Origin: Chromatiales bacterium
GTDB taxonomy: Bacteria > Pseudomonadota > Gammaproteobacteria > SZUA-152
Length of the DNA: 32,459 bases
Assembly: GCA_026982475.1 (NCBI GenBank)
Contig: JALSHB010000208.1
Span: 1-32,459, forward strand
Direction of reading: 5' to 3'
Part shown: piece after piece, positions 10,683-20,491 of the stretch
Position numbering within the stretch: position 1 is the first letter of the stretch
Layout: each line of letters opens with the position of its first letter
Notes under the pieces: model-generated
What the model was told of the DNA's origin: nothing
Database searches by the model: none
Seen by the model: the letters and a program-made list of their open reading frames with translations, nothing else
Program-made: the position numbers and the translations under genes

Positions 10683-11603
10683 TCAGCTCGACGGCAGCAG
10701 CAGCCGCTTCGGCGCCACGCGACCGTCATCGAGCACCGTGCCCAGGCCGAGAAACTCCTCGTCGCCGCGATACAGGCGCACCCAGCCGCGATCCTTGAGC
10801 TGCGGCACGAACACCGGCTGCCCCTGGCGCAGGTAGAAGCTGGCGTCTTCGGACAGGCGCACCGCCGGCCATTCCGGCAGCGCATCGCCGGCGGGCACCA
10901 GCAAGGCGTCCAGGGCCTCGGCGCCCTGCGCGGCCAGCGCCTCCAGGGTCTCGAAATCCACCACGCTCGCCATTTCCAGGCCGCCGACGCCAGTGCGGCG
11001 CAGCGCGCTGATGTGCGCGCCACAACCCAGCGCCTCGCCGATGTCCTCGGCCAGGGTGCGGATGTAGGTGCCCTTGGAACAGCGCACGTCGATCGTCAGC
11101 TCATCGCCGTCGAGCCGCAACAGCTCGATGCCGTGAATGGTCACCTCGCGCGCCTTGCGTGCCACCTCGATCCCTTGGTGGGCCAGTTTGTACAGCGGCA
11201 CACCCTGCTGCTTGATGGCGGAGTGCATGGGTGGGGTCTGCATCTGCGCGCCGAGAAAACCCTCCAGCACCTCGATGACCCGCTCGCGCGTCAGCTGGGG
11301 CACCGGCCGCGTCTCGATCACCTCGCCATCGGCGTCGGCGCTGTCGGTCCTCACCCCCAGCCGGCACACGGCGCGGTACCGCTTGTCGGCCTCGAGCAGA
11401 AAGCCGGACACCTTGGTGGCCTCGCCGAGGCAGATGGGCAGCATGCCGGTGGCCAGCGGGTCGAGGCTGCCCGTGTGCCCCGCCTTGTTGGCGTTGAACA
11501 GGCGTTTGACCTGCTGCAGGGCGCGATTGGAGGTCAGCCCGATGGGCTTGTCCAGCAGCAGAATGCCGTCAACGTTGCGTCCGCGATTTCGCCGTCGTGC
11601 CAA
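10683..11603 (-). CDS. truB: tRNA pseudouridine(55) synthase
   Basis: Makes the universal pseudouridine 55 in the T loop of tRNAs. It has 306 residues; E. coli TruB has 314. The catalytic motif GHTGSLDPLATGMLP places the aspartate nucleophile at residue 48. The N-terminal GILLLDKPIGLTSN, the KRYRAVCRLGVRTDSADADG block and a PUA-like C-terminal region ending in RVAPKRLLLPSS are all present. The start codon is TTG at 11603, read from the reverse complement of CAA, with GGAG seven bases upstream. The gap to rbfA is widened to 234 bases by an inverted repeat. Confidence 0.97.
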   Translation of the reverse strand: MARRRNRGRNVDGILLLDKPIGLTSNRALQQVKRLFNANKAGHTGSLDPLATGMLPICLGEATKVSGFLLEADKRYRAVCRLGVRTDSADADGEVIETRPVPQLTRERVIEVLEGFLGAQMQTPPMHSAIKQQGVPLYKLAHQGIEVARKAREVTIHGIELLRLDGDELTIDVRCSKGTYIRTLAEDIGEALGCGAHISALRRTGVGGLEMASVVDFETLEALAAQGAEALDALLVPAGDALPEWPAVRLSEDASFYLRQGQPVFVPQLKDRGWVRLYRGDEEFLGLGTVLDDGRVAPKRLLLPSS

Positions 11604-11631
11604 GTTGATTCTCCAGAAGTCCTGTTAATTG

Positions 11632-11804
11632 ATTCACCACAGAGACACGGAGGCCGCAGAGAAAGATGTCGAAATGAAAACAGGAGGCGGCCATGCATCG
11701 CCGGAGCTGAATGCCCCGGTTCACTTCGCTCAACCGGAAAGCCTGGGGCGATCCGTGCTTCGTTGAAGCGATTTCTCTGTGTTCTCCGCGCCTCTGTGGT
11801 GAAT
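11632..11804. repeat. ACAGAG-type inverted repeat element (truB-rbfA gap)
   Basis: Arms at 11632-11664 and 11772-11804 are 33 bases each and pair with 28 matches; both begin ATTCACCACAGAG when read inward. The 107-base interior contains a smaller hairpin, with GCCCCGG and CCTGGGGC around 11712-11749. Related arms occur in the rnc-era and lepA-degQ gaps, so this is a dispersed repeat. No transposase or terminal target duplication is seen. Confidence 0.85.
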
Positions 11805-11837
11805 GAAAAATGCGGAAAAAAACGAGAAAGGTGTACT

Positions 11838-12209
11838 TCAGTCGTCTTCGGGCTTTTTCTGCCCGCGCACGGCCTCGTCGATCAGCGCCGTCAGGCGATT
11901 GCCGCGCTCCATGCTGAGGTCACGATGGAAGTGCAGCGCGGGGGTGGTGCGCAGCTTGAGACGGCGGGCCAGCGCGCTGCGCAGGAAGCCCGCCGCCTTG
12001 TTCAGCACCTTGGCGGTCTGTTCCGCCTCGGTCTCGTCGCCCAGCACCGTGAAGTACACCTTGGCGTGCTCGAACTCGTGGCTGACCTCCACCGCGGTGA
12101 TGGTCACCATGCCCACGCGAGGGTCGCGGATCTCGGACTGGATCAGCTCCGCCAGCTGGCGCTGGATCTCATCCCCGACGCGTTGTCCCCGACTGTATTC
12201 CCTGGCCAT
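11838..12209 (-). CDS. rbfA: Ribosome-binding factor A
   Basis: Late 30S maturation factor that binds near the 16S rRNA 5' helix and is important in the cold. The 123-residue protein opens with [21 protein letters not shown], followed by the core [29 protein letters not shown]. The late [18 protein letters not shown] block is typical of the KH-like fold. The ATG at 12209 lies 18 bases after the infB stop, with little ribosome-binding sequence, which suggests coupled translation. Confidence 0.97.
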   Translation of the reverse strand: MAREYSRGQRVGDEIQRQLAELIQSEIRDPRVGMVTITAVEVSHEFEHAKVYFTVLGDETEAEQTAKVLNKAAGFLRSALARRLKLRTTPALHFHRDLSMERGNRLTALIDEAVRGQKKPEDD

Positions 12210-12227
12210 GGCTTGTCGTCACGCCGC

Positions 12228-14756
12228 TTACAGCGTGCGCTCCACCTTGACCTGCTCGAACACCTCGATCTGGTCGCCGGGCTTGACGTCGTTGTAGTTC
12301 TTCACGCCGATGCCGCACTCGGTGCCGGCGCGCACTTCCTGCACGTCGTCCTTGAAGCGGCGCAGGGATTCCAGCTCGCCTTCGTAGATGACCACATTGT
12401 CGCGCAGCACGCGGATCGGGTTGTTGCGCTTCACCGTACCCTCGATCACCATGCAGCCGGCGATGGCGCCCAGCTTGGGCGAGCGGAACACGTCGCGCAC
12501 CTCGGCGAGACCGACGATCTGCTCCTTGAACTCCGGCGCCAGCATGCCGCTCATGGAGGACTTGATCTCCTCGATGACGTCGTAGATCACGCTGTAGTAG
12601 TGCAGATCCACGCCCTCTTCCTCGATCAGGCGCTTGGCGGAGGCGTCGGCGCGCACGTTGAAGCCGATGATGATGGCATCGGAGGCCACCGCCAGGTTGA
12701 CGTCGGACTCGTTGATGCCGCCAACGCCGGATGAAACGATGTTCACCCGCACCTCGTCGGTGGAGAGGTTGGTCAGGGCCTCGCTGAGGGCCTCGGCGGA
12801 ACCCTGCACGTCGGCCTTGATGACCAGGTTGAGGGTGTTGACCTTGCCCGCTTCCATCTGCGAGAACATGCTTTCCAGCTTGGCCTTCTGCTGGCGGGCC
12901 AGCTTGACGTCGCGGTACTTGCCCTGACGGAACAGCGCCACTTCGCGCGCCTTGCGCTCGTCGGCCACGACGATGACCTCGTCACCGGCGCTGGGGGTGC
13001 CGGACAGACCCAGCACCTCCACCGGCGTCGACGGGCCGGCCTCCTTGATCGGCTTGCTGTTCTCGTCCAGCAGCGCACGCACACGGCCGTATTCATGCCC
13101 GGCCAGCAACACGTCGCCCTTCTTCAGGGTGCCGCTCTGCACCAGCACCGTGGCCACCGGGCCGCGGCCCTTGTCGAGGCGCGCCTCAATCACCACGCCG
13201 CGCGCCGGGCCGTCCTTGACGGCCTTCAGCTCCAGCAACTCGGCCTGCATGGAGATGGCCTCCAGCAGCTCGTCCACGCCTTCGCCGGTGAGGGCGGAAA
13301 CGTTGACGAACTGGGTGTCGCCACCCCAGTCCTCGGGCACCACTTCCTCGGCCACCAGCTCCTGTTTGACGCGGTCCGGCTGCGCCTCTTCCTTGTCGAT
13401 CTTGTTCACCGCCACGATCATCGGCACCCCGGCCGCCTTGGCGTGCTGGATGGCCTCGCGGGTCTGCGGCATCACGCCGTCGTCGGCGGCCACCACCAGC
13501 ACCACGATGTCCGTGGCCTTGGCGCCGCGCGCACGCATGGCGGTAAAGGCCGCGTGTCCCGGGGTATCGAGGAAGGTGATCCGGCCATGTGGCGTGTCCA
13601 CCTGATAGGCACCGATGTGCTGGGTGATGCCACCGGCCTCACCCGCCGCCACCTTGGCCTTGCGGATGTAATCCAGCAGCGAGGTCTTGCCGTGATCGAC
13701 ATGGCCCATGATGGTCACGGCCGGCGCGCGGGTCACTTCCTCGGCGCCGCTCTCGTCGCTGGCGACCAGCGCCTCTTCGATGGCATTGTCCTTCACCAGC
13801 TTGACCGTGTGACCCATTTCCTCGACCACGATGCTGGCCGTTTCCTGGTCCAGCACCTGGTTGATGGTCGCCATGGTGCCCATGTTCATCATCACCTTGA
13901 TGACCTCGGCGGCCTTCACGGCCATCTTCTGCGCCAGCTCGGCGACGGTGATGCTCTCGGGAATCGCCACTTCACGCACGATGGGCGCGGTCGGCTTCTC
14001 GAAGGCATGCTCGCCCGAGGCGGCGGAAACCGCGGTGCGGCGCGCACCACGGCCCTTCTTCTTGCGACGGCCCGACTTGCTGGCGTCGACGTGCAATTCC
14101 TTGCGCCCGTACTTGGTCGCCTTGTCCTTGCCGGCACCGCGCTTGGGGCGTTTGTCGGCGGCGGCGGGCGCCGGCGGCGCGGCGGGGGCGGTGGCGACGG
14201 ACACCACCGCCTCCTTCTGCAGCTGGGCGACCTTTTCGCGTTCTTCCTCCAGTCGGCGTGCCTCTTCGGCGGCCTTGCGCGCCGCCTCTTCTTCGCGCGC
14301 CTTGGCCTCTTCGGCCTCGCGCCGACGGCGCTGCTCTTCGGCCTCGCTGGCCCTGCGCTGCTCTTCGAGGCGTTCCTGATCCATCCTGGCCTTTTCGGCC
14401 TTGATGCGCTCGGCGTCCTCGGTCAGCACTTCGCTGCGCTTCACGTAGGTGCGCTTCTTGCGCACCTCCACGCTCACCGTCTTGGCGCGACCGACGGTGC
14501 GCCCCTGGGTGCTGCTCGGCACCTTCAGCTCGCTGACGGTCTTGCGCCGCAGCGTCACCTTGCGCGGCTCCGTGCTGGCGCCTTGCGTGGAGCCATGCGC
14601 ACTGCGCAGGAACTGCAGCAGCTTCTGCTTTTCTTCGTCGCTAACGGTCTGGTCCGGGGACTCGAAAGTCATGCCGGCCTTGTCCAGTTGGCTGAGCAGA
14701 CGCTCGGGCGATACGCCCAGAACCTCTGCGAGTTGTTTTACGGTCACACCCGCCAT
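12228..14756 (-). CDS. infB: Translation initiation factor IF-2
   Basis: GTPase that brings formyl-Met initiator tRNA to the 30S subunit and promotes subunit joining. It has 842 residues (E. coli 890). The N-terminal IF2N helix domain ([21 protein letters not shown]) is followed by a charged E/A/R-rich coiled linker (about 115-195) and a second IF2N-like domain (about 265-320). The G domain carries [14 protein letters not shown], the switch region around [18 protein letters not shown] and NKID. Domains II to IV follow, ending [16 protein letters not shown] stands just upstream of the ATG. The start is 17 bases after nusA, inside the rimP-nusA-infB-rbfA-truB cluster. Confidence 0.99.
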   Translation of the reverse strand: MAGVTVKQLAEVLGVSPERLLSQLDKAGMTFESPDQTVSDEEKQKLLQFLRSAHGSTQGASTEPRKVTLRRKTVSELKVPSSTQGRTVGRAKTVSVEVRKKRTYVKRSEVLTEDAERIKAEKARMDQERLEEQRRASEAEEQRRRREAEEAKAREEEAARKAAEEARRLEEEREKVAQLQKEAVVSVATAPAAPPAPAAADKRPKRGAGKDKATKYGRKELHVDASKSGRRKKKGRGARRTAVSAASGEHAFEKPTAPIVREVAIPESITVAELAQKMAVKAAEVIKVMMNMGTMATINQVLDQETASIVVEEMGHTVKLVKDNAIEEALVASDESGAEEVTRAPAVTIMGHVDHGKTSLLDYIRKAKVAAGEAGGITQHIGAYQVDTPHGRITFLDTPGHAAFTAMRARGAKATDIVVLVVAADDGVMPQTREAIQHAKAAGVPMIVAVNKIDKEEAQPDRVKQELVAEEVVPEDWGGDTQFVNVSALTGEGVDELLEAISMQAELLELKAVKDGPARGVVIEARLDKGRGPVATVLVQSGTLKKGDVLLAGHEYGRVRALLDENSKPIKEAGPSTPVEVLGLSGTPSAGDEVIVVADERKAREVALFRQGKYRDVKLARQQKAKLESMFSQMEAGKVNTLNLVIKADVQGSAEALSEALTNLSTDEVRVNIVSSGVGGINESDVNLAVASDAIIIGFNVRADASAKRLIEEEGVDLHYYSVIYDVIEEIKSSMSGMLAPEFKEQIVGLAEVRDVFRSPKLGAIAGCMVIEGTVKRNNPIRVLRDNVVIYEGELESLRRFKDDVQEVRAGTECGIGVKNYNDVKPGDQIEVFEQVKVERTL

Positions 14757-14773
14757 ACTTTCCCCCGGAAACC

Positions 14774-16306
14774 TTAACCCTGCTGCTCTTCAGCAGGCGA
14801 CTCTTCTGCAAACCATGGCGCACGCGCGGTCATGATCAATTCACCGGCACGCTTCTCGTCCACGTCTTCAATATCCAGCAGATCGTCCACCGACAACTCG
14901 GCCAGATCTTCCATGCTGACGACGCCGCGGCTGGCCAGCACATAGGCCAGATGCTGATCCATGCCTTCCATGTTCAGCAGGTCGTCGGCCGGCTTGGCCT
15001 CTTCCAGCACCTCTTCCTGCATCAGGGCGCGGGTCAGCAGCACATCCTTGGAGCGGTTGCGCAGCTCCTGCACCATGTCTTCATCGAATTCCTCGATCTG
15101 CAGCATCTCTTCCAGCGGCACATAGGCCACCTCATCGATGCTGGTAAAGCCTTCCTGCACCAGGATGTTGGCGACTTCCTCGTCCACATCCAGCTGCTCC
15201 ATGAACAGCTGCAGCGCGGCCTGGCCCTCGGCCTCGCTCTTTTCCTGCATCTGCTGCTCGGACATCACGTTGATGTTCCAGCCGGTCAGCTCGCTGGCAA
15301 GGCGCACGTTCTGCCCGCCGCGGCCAATGGCCTGCGACAGCTGCTCCTCTTCCACCGCGATGTCCATGGTGTGACTATCCTCGTCGACGACGATGGACAC
15401 CACCTCCGCCGGCGACATGGCGTTGATCACGAACTGGGCCGGATTTTCGTCCCAGAGGATAATATCGACGCGCTCGTCGGCCAACTCATTGGAGACCGCG
15501 CGCACGCGCGAACCGCGCATGCCGACGCAGGCGCCCACGGGGTCGATGCGCGGATCGTTGCTCTTCACCGCGATCTTGGCGCGGAAGCCCGGGTCGCGGG
15601 CGGCGCCGAGGATCTCGATCAGGCCCTCGCCCACCTCCGGCACCTCCAGCTTGAACAGCTCGATGAGCAGTTCCGGCGCGGTGCGGCTGACGAACAGCTG
15701 CGGGCCGCGCGGCTCCAGACGCACGTCCTTCAGGTAACCACGCAGGCGGTCGCCGGGGCGGATGGCCTCGCGGGAGATCATGTCCTCGCGCGGGATCAGG
15801 GCCTCGACATTCTCGCCCAGGTCGAGGATCACATTGCCCTTGTCCAGGCGCTTGACGATGCCCATCACCAACTCGCCCTTGCGATCCTTGAAGGCCTCGA
15901 CGATGCGCTCGCGCTCGGCCTCGCGCACCTTCTGCACGATGACCTGCTTGGCGGCCTGGGCCTCGATGCGACCGAACTTGACCGAGGGCACACGCTCTTC
16001 GATGTAGTCGCCCACCTGGATGTCCGGGTTCTGCTCGCGCGCCTCGCTGAGACGGATCTGGCGATCGGGGAATTCCACGCCGTCGTCACCGTCCTCATCG
16101 ATATCCGGCACCACTTCCCAGCGGCGGAAGGTCTCGTAGTCACCGGTCTCGCGGTCGATGGCCACGCGCACGTCGATGTCCATCTCGCTCTGCTTCTTAC
16201 TGGCCGTGGCCAGGGCCGCCTCGATGGCGCCGAAGATGACTTCACGATCAATGCCCTTTTCATTGGACACCGCGTCTACAACGAGCAAAATCTCTTTGTT
16301 GTTCAT
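14774..16306 (-). CDS. nusA: Transcription elongation/termination factor NusA
   Basis: RNA polymerase-binding factor controlling pausing, termination and antitermination. It has 510 residues (E. coli 495). The N-terminal polymerase-binding domain begins [20 protein letters not shown]. An S1 domain (about 135-200) contains [16 protein letters not shown]. Two KH domains carry [17 protein letters not shown] and [16 protein letters not shown]. The C-terminus has two acidic helix-hairpin repeats starting near [16 protein letters not shown] and [16 protein letters not shown], the arrangement found in gammaproteobacteria with the alpha-CTD-binding tail. It lies between rimP (120-base gap) and infB. 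Confidence 0.99.
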   Translation of the reverse strand: MNNKEILLVVDAVSNEKGIDREVIFGAIEAALATASKKQSEMDIDVRVAIDRETGDYETFRRWEVVPDIDEDGDDGVEFPDRQIRLSEAREQNPDIQVGDYIEERVPSVKFGRIEAQAAKQVIVQKVREAERERIVEAFKDRKGELVMGIVKRLDKGNVILDLGENVEALIPREDMISREAIRPGDRLRGYLKDVRLEPRGPQLFVSRTAPELLIELFKLEVPEVGEGLIEILGAARDPGFRAKIAVKSNDPRIDPVGACVGMRGSRVRAVSNELADERVDIILWDENPAQFVINAMSPAEVVSIVVDEDSHTMDIAVEEEQLSQAIGRGGQNVRLASELTGWNINVMSEQQMQEKSEAEGQAALQLFMEQLDVDEEVANILVQEGFTSIDEVAYVPLEEMLQIEEFDEDMVQELRNRSKDVLLTRALMQEEVLEEAKPADDLLNMEGMDQHLAYVLASRGVVSMEDLAELSVDDLLDIEDVDEKRAGELIMTARAPWFAEESPAEEQQG

Positions 16307-16426
16307 TGCACTCTGCCTTAAATACGTAAAGAACCGAATCGTCTGCGGTCCTTTTCCTCAAACGCTTGCGCGTTCCCACCTTGTCTCGGCACACATCCCG
16401 CCTATCGGTGTGTTCCGAGTGAAAAC

Positions 16427-16882
16427 CTAGAACTGCGGCACCAGGTTCGCCCTGTCGATCGACGCCAACGGCACCCGCACCTCTTCGCCATCCATCAGCA
16501 AGCGCACCTCACCGTCCTCGACGCCGATCAGCGTGCCGCGAAACTTGCGGCGGCCATTCAGCGGCGCATCCAGGCGCAGCTTGACCTCGGAGCCGGCAAA
16601 ACGCGCGAAGTGCGCGGCGCTGAACAGCGGCCGGTCCAGGCCCGGCGAAGAGATCTCCAGGCTGTAATGCCCCTTGATGACATCTTCCACGTCCAGCACA
16701 CCGCTCAGCTGGTGGCTAACCCGCTGGCAGTCCTCGACCCGGATGCCGTCCTCGGCATCGATATAGACACGCAACAGGCCATCCCGGCCCTGGGTCAGGT
16801 ATTCCACCCCCACCAGTTCGTAACCCAGTGATTCCACGACGGGCTCAATCACATTCAGCACGTTTGCCGGCGCCTGGCGCAT
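16427..16882 (-). CDS. rimP: Ribosome maturation factor RimP
   Basis: Assembly factor for the 30S subunit, 151 residues with the ATG at 16882, almost the E. coli length. An in-frame GTG two codons upstream is less likely, because the GGAG motif lies seven bases from the ATG and only one from the GTG. Family motifs are VVESLGYELVGVEYL, LRVYIDAEDGIRVEDCQRVSHQLSGVLD, YSLEISSPGLDRPLF and KFRGTLIGVEDG, with a C-terminal SH3-like domain. It is the first protein gene downstream of the initiator tRNA, as in the E. coli metY operon. Confidence 0.97.
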   Translation of the reverse strand: MRQAPANVLNVIEPVVESLGYELVGVEYLTQGRDGLLRVYIDAEDGIRVEDCQRVSHQLSGVLDVEDVIKGHYSLEISSPGLDRPLFSAAHFARFAGSEVKLRLDAPLNGRRKFRGTLIGVEDGEVRLLMDGEEVRVPLASIDRANLVPQF

Positions 16883-16940
16883 GCACACTCCACATTCACT
16901 TCACGCGCCAGCCAGTGCAAAAAACCGCTGCCGCAAAAAC

Positions 16941-16961
16941 AAAAAATGGGCCCAAGGCCCA
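16941..16961 (-). terminator. Rho-independent terminator between tRNA-fMet repeats and rimP
   Basis: On the reverse strand TGGGCC, a TTG loop and GGCCCA are followed by six T residues. It is the second strong terminator met by transcription leaving the tRNA region, about 60 bases before rimP. A weaker four-pair stem followed by seven T residues lies at 17024-17043. Confidence 0.8.
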
Positions 16962-17053
16962 CACGATAACCACATCCTGTCAGACGCCAATTATAACGCC
17001 CGGGGGCCTTTCAGCCAAGCCGCAAAAAAACCCGGCGGGGCCGAAAAAAACCT

Positions 17054-17084
17054 AAAAAAAAGCCTCGTGACCGAGGCATTTTTC
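17054..17084 (-). terminator. Rho-independent terminator after the tRNA-fMet repeats
   Basis: GCCTCG (17062-17067) and CGAGGC (17072-17077) form a perfect six-pair stem with a 4-base loop. On the reverse strand a run of T residues follows. It comes after the last tRNA-derived repeat and ends the tRNA transcript before rimP, unless readthrough occurs. Confidence 0.9.
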
Positions 17085-17156
17085 ATTCTTCTTCTCGATA
17101 CTGGCAGCCAAACATTCGCTTGGCGTCAGAGGGGTCGGGTCGACCCTGCGACCTTC

Positions 17157-17404
<248 letters not shown>

Positions 17405-17417
17405 ACCGAGGCTGCGC

Positions 17418-17445
17418 ATTCTACCTAAACCAGCGAGAAACACAA
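17418..17445 (-). promoter_or_regulatory. Probable tRNA-fMet promoter
   Basis: TAGAAT (17418-17423) lies 16 bases downstream of TTGTGT (17440-17445) on the reverse strand. The -10 box is followed by a GC-rich stretch, GCGCAGCC, which resembles the discriminator of stringently controlled stable-RNA promoters. It ends 13 bases before the mature tRNA 5' end. Confidence 0.6.
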
Positions 17446-17485
17446 GACCCCCTTGGTGGTTTTTCCGTCACGCAGAAAAAACACC

Positions 17486-17866
17486 CTATGCACACTCCAG
17501 AATCACGAAGGCCACGGCATATTCCCGCTCGTCGGTGAGGCTGAGGTGCGGTCGGTCGATGCCGCATGCGCGCAGGCGATCGGCCAGTTTGTCGCTGAAT
17601 GCCAGCGTCGGCTTGCCCAGTGCGTCATTGGCCACGGCGATGTCGCGCAGGCTGAGACCATCGCGAAAGCCGGTACCCAGAGCCTTCACCAGCGCCTCCT
17701 TGGCGGCGAAGCGCTTGGCGAGAAAATGGGCCTTGTCAGCGGTCTCACGGAAAGTGGCCAGCTCCGGCTCGGTAAGAATGCGCGCCGCGAAACGTTCGCC
17801 GTAACGGTCCAGGTTGGCCTGCAGGCGGGGCACGGCGACGATGTCGGTGCCGATGCCGTAGATCAC
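17486..17866 (-). CDS. acpS: Holo-[acyl-carrier-protein] synthase
   Basis: Transfers 4'-phosphopantetheine from CoA to acyl carrier protein. The 126-residue length is normal for a trimeric AcpS. Asp8 in GIGTDIV and Glu57 in [14 protein letters not shown] are the magnesium-binding residues. The end [18 protein letters not shown] is the expected last strand. The start is GTG at 17866, overlapping the pdxJ stop as GTGA, so translation is probably coupled. It closes the lepB-to-acpS gene string and is followed by the tRNA promoter region. Confidence 0.97.
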   Translation of the reverse strand: MIYGIGTDIVAVPRLQANLDRYGERFAARILTEPELATFRETADKAHFLAKRFAAKEALVKALGTGFRDGLSLRDIAVANDALGKPTLAFSDKLADRLRACGIDRPHLSLTDEREYAVAFVILECA

Positions 17867-18609
17867 CGCGCCACGGCCTCGCGCATCAGGCGTTTCATTT
17901 CGCGCACCGATTCCTCCAGGCCACTGAACACGGCGCGGGCGATGATGGCGTGGCCGATGTTCAGTTCGGAAATGCCGGGGATGGCGGCGATGGCCTGCAC
18001 GTTCTGGTAATTGAGGCCGTGGCCGGCGTTGACCTGCAGGCCCAGTTCCAGCCCCAGCCGCGTGGCCTCGACCACCCGTGCCAGCTCACGCTGCCGCTGT
18101 TCACGGTCTTCGGCATCGGCGAAGTGGCCGGTGTGGATCTCGATCACCGGCGCGCCGACCGCCTTTGCCGCCGTCACCTGCGCCGCATCGGCATCGATGA
18201 ACAGGGACACGCGCACGCCGGCGCCGGCCAGCCGCGCGCAGGCCTCGCGCAGGCGCGCCTCCTGGCCGGCGACGTCGAGACCACCTTCGGTGGTCAACTC
18301 TTCGCGCCGCTCCGGCACCAGGCAGCAGTCCTGCGGGCGGATGCGCTCGGCAATGGCGAGCATTTCATCGGTCACCGCCATTTCCAGGTTCATGCGCGTG
18401 AGCAGGATGTCACGCAGCATTTCCACGTCGCGGTCCTGAATGTGGCGGCGATCCTCGCGCAGGTGCAGGGTGATGGCGTCGGCGCCCGCCTGCTCGGCGA
18501 GGATGGCGGCCTGAATGGGATCCGGGTAGCGCGTGCCGCGCGCCTGACGCAGGGTGGCGACGTGATCGATATTGACGCCCAGCAGCATCCCCGTCGTGTG
18601 TTCGTTCAT
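17863..18609 (-). CDS. pdxJ: Pyridoxine 5'-phosphate synthase
   Basis: Condenses 3-amino-2-oxopropyl phosphate and deoxyxylulose 5-phosphate into pyridoxine phosphate. TIM-barrel family motifs include [42 protein letters not shown], a phosphate-binding [20 protein letters not shown] and [13 protein letters not shown]. The start is uncertain. The ATG at 18609 (248 residues) has a GAGA-rich upstream region. The ATG at 18627 overlaps the recO stop as ATGA and would add six residues. A third ATG at 18588 directly precedes LLGVNIDH. Its 3' end overlaps acpS. Confidence 0.96.
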   Translation of the reverse strand: MNEHTTGMLLGVNIDHVATLRQARGTRYPDPIQAAILAEQAGADAITLHLREDRRHIQDRDVEMLRDILLTRMNLEMAVTDEMLAIAERIRPQDCCLVPERREELTTEGGLDVAGQEARLREACARLAGAGVRVSLFIDADAAQVTAAKAVGAPVIEIHTGHFADAEDREQRQRELARVVEATRLGLELGLQVNAGHGLNYQNVQAIAAIPGISELNIGHAIIARAVFSGLEESVREMKRLMREAVAR

Positions 18610-18623
18610 TTGCTGTCTCTCTG

Positions 18624-19373
18624 TCATTCGCTTGTCTCGTTTCGCGCCGATGCCGGGCGCACCAGCATCTGCCGGCTGGCAAGGGGCTTGGGACCGAGAT
18701 AGCGCGCCAGCACCGCCCGCATCAGACGCTTGGCCTCGCGGCGTTCGCGCTCGCCCTGCAGACGCTGCGCGCGGAGCGCCAGCAGTGTCTCGCCGTGCAG
18801 CGCGATGCCTTGCGCCTCGTCGTCCCCGGCCAGCGGCAACGGGCCGCGCTCGATCTGATAATCATAGCGCTGCGCCGAGCGCAATGGCCGGCCCGTTTCA
18901 GCCTCGTGATCCAGCGCCAGGGCATAACCCAATGCCGTCAGCAGGTCGCGCTCGAAATAACGCAATGTCCGCTCCAACGCCGCTTCGTCCTTGGCCGTTG
19001 CCAGGGCCCGGAGGCTGGCATCATAGCACCCAAACAGCGTCAGCTGGGCATCCTGGCGCGCCACCAGGCGCATCAGCAATTCGTTGAGGTAAAAGCCGCT
19101 GGCCAGCGACGACGGCGGCAACCGCAACGCCATGCCCTGCGGCTCGGCCACGGTGAGGGTCTTCAGTTCGCCACCGCCCTGCCAGGCCACCAGCAGCGGC
19201 TGAAAGGGCTGCAACAGGCCGCGCCAGGGTGACCTGGGACGCTTGATGCCCTTCGCCACCACTCCGACCCGGCCGTGCTCCGGGGTAAACAATTCAACGA
19301 TGGCGCTGCTGTCGCGCCAGGCGCGCTGATGCAGCACATAGGCAGGCTGGAGTGCCGTCTGCCTTGGCGACAT
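18624..19373 (-). CDS. recO: DNA repair protein RecO
   Basis: RecFOR-pathway mediator that loads RecA on SSB-coated single strands and anneals complementary strands. It has 249 residues (E. coli 242). The N-terminal OB fold reads [36 protein letters not shown], followed by [16 protein letters not shown]. The all-helical middle contains LNELLMRLV, and the C-terminal part carries [13 protein letters not shown]. No zinc-finger cysteines are visible, as in enteric RecO. It follows era after a repeat-filled gap and overlaps or abuts pdxJ. Confidence 0.95.
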   Translation of the reverse strand: MSPRQTALQPAYVLHQRAWRDSSAIVELFTPEHGRVGVVAKGIKRPRSPWRGLLQPFQPLLVAWQGGGELKTLTVAEPQGMALRLPPSSLASGFYLNELLMRLVARQDAQLTLFGCYDASLRALATAKDEAALERTLRYFERDLLTALGYALALDHEAETGRPLRSAQRYDYQIERGPLPLAGDDEAQGIALHGETLLALRAQRLQGERERREAKRLMRAVLARYLGPKPLASRQMLVRPASARNETSE

Positions 19374-19443
19374 GGTGCTTCAGCCGGCCTCTCGCGTGGG
19401 CCGTGCAGAAAAGCGGCTTCGGGGAATAAACAGGCCGCGTTCT

Positions 19444-19538
19444 TCAACGCAAAGGCGCAAAGACGCGAAGACCGCAAAGGAAAACATTTTTTTTATTTGT
19501 CTTTGCGTCCTTTGCGCCTTTGCGCCTTTGCGTTGGAT
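19444..19538. repeat. GCAAAGG-type inverted repeat (era-recO gap)
   Basis: Arms at about 19444-19486 and 19500-19538 are near reverse complements, built from short units such as GGCGCAAAG repeated about every 9-10 bases. They are separated by an A/T-rich loop with eight T residues. The element occupies about half of the gap between era and recO and would form a long hairpin in the transcript. It may be a dispersed repeat; a half-similar fragment (AAGGCGCCAAG) is at 20543-20553. Confidence 0.85.
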
Positions 19539-19553
19539 CTTCGCGCGCGTCAC

Positions 19554-20471
19554 TCAGTCGTCCTGATAGCCGAGGCTGCGCAGGGCACGTTCGTCGTCGG
19601 ACCAGCCCTGACGCACCTTGACCCATAACTGCAAAAAGACCTTTCCGTCGAAGGCGCGCTCCATGTCCTTGCGCGCCTGTTCGCCGATGCGCTTGAGCTG
19701 CTGGCCCTGCTTGCCGATGATGATGCCCTTCTGTCCCTGGCGTTCTACCCAGATAATGGCGTGGATGTGACGCACCGGCGGCTTGCCCGGGGTGGTCTCT
19801 TCGAGGCTGAATTTTTCGATCTCCACGGTGGTGGAATACGGCAGTTCCTGGGCCAGGGTGCGCACCAGCTTTTCCCGCACCAGTTCGGCGGCCATGAAGC
19901 GCTCGCTGCGATCGGTGATCTGATCCTCGGGGAAGAACGGCCCGGAGGTGGGAACCATGTCCTGCAGCAGGGCCTCCAGCCTGTCCACCGATTCACCGGT
20001 GCGCGCCGACAGCGGCACCACGGCGGCAAAGTCCCGCTTTTCGGCCAGCATCTGCAGATGCGGCAGCAATGCTTCGCGGTTCTTCAGCTCATCGATCTTG
20101 TTCACCACCAGCACCACCGGGGCGCGGGCATTCTCGAGTTTTTCCAGCACGTTCTGGTCTTCCTCGTCCCAGCGCGTACGGTCGACCACGAACACCACCA
20201 CGTCGACATCGGTGATACTGCTGGTCGCCTCGCGGTTCATGTAGCGATTGATCGCCCGCTTGCCACCCAGGTGCATGCCGGGGGTGTCGACGTAGATCAT
20301 CTGCGCCGAGTCGCTGGTCTTCACGCCGAGGATGCGGTGCCGGGTGGTCTGCGGCCGGTGCGCGGTGATACTGATCTTCTGACCGAGAATGCGATTGAGC
20401 AGGGTGGACTTGCCGACATTGGGCCGGCCCACGATGGCCACGAATCCGCAGCGGAATTGGGCGTCTTGCAT
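19554..20471 (-). CDS. era: GTPase Era
   Basis: Essential GTPase that binds the 3' end of 16S rRNA during 30S assembly. It has 305 residues (E. coli 301). The G domain has GRPNVGKST at 15-23, DTPGMH and NKID. The C-terminal KH domain contains [15 protein letters not shown] near residue 260. I start at the ATG at 20471 ([15 protein letters not shown]). The open frame upstream runs through repeat sequence and is rejected. AGGAG lies 14 bases before this ATG, longer than usual, and abuts the end of the ACAGAG repeat. Era normally follows rnc directly; here a 338-base repeat cluster separates them. Confidence 0.97.
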   Translation of the reverse strand: MQDAQFRCGFVAIVGRPNVGKSTLLNRILGQKISITAHRPQTTRHRILGVKTSDSAQMIYVDTPGMHLGGKRAINRYMNREATSSITDVDVVVFVVDRTRWDEEDQNVLEKLENARAPVVLVVNKIDELKNREALLPHLQMLAEKRDFAAVVPLSARTGESVDRLEALLQDMVPTSGPFFPEDQITDRSERFMAAELVREKLVRTLAQELPYSTTVEIEKFSLEETTPGKPPVRHIHAIIWVERQGQKGIIIGKQGQQLKRIGEQARKDMERAFDGKVFLQLWVKVRQGWSDDERALRSLGYQDD

Positions 20472-20491
20472 GATGTTGGGTACTTCTCCTG

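Noticed and set aside
13095-14777. 560-codon open frame antisense to infB
   Set aside because: Shadow of IF-2 with repetitive Gly/Arg/His/Leu composition, a codon-bias artefact. The same applies to 14951-16321 against nusA and 22774-24720 against lepA.
17124-17156. Third tRNA 3' end, before the two repeats
   Set aside because: On the reverse strand it ends in GCCA and contains GGGTCGACCC, but T-stem pairing fails and no upstream tRNA body exists. At most it is an eroded repeat edge.
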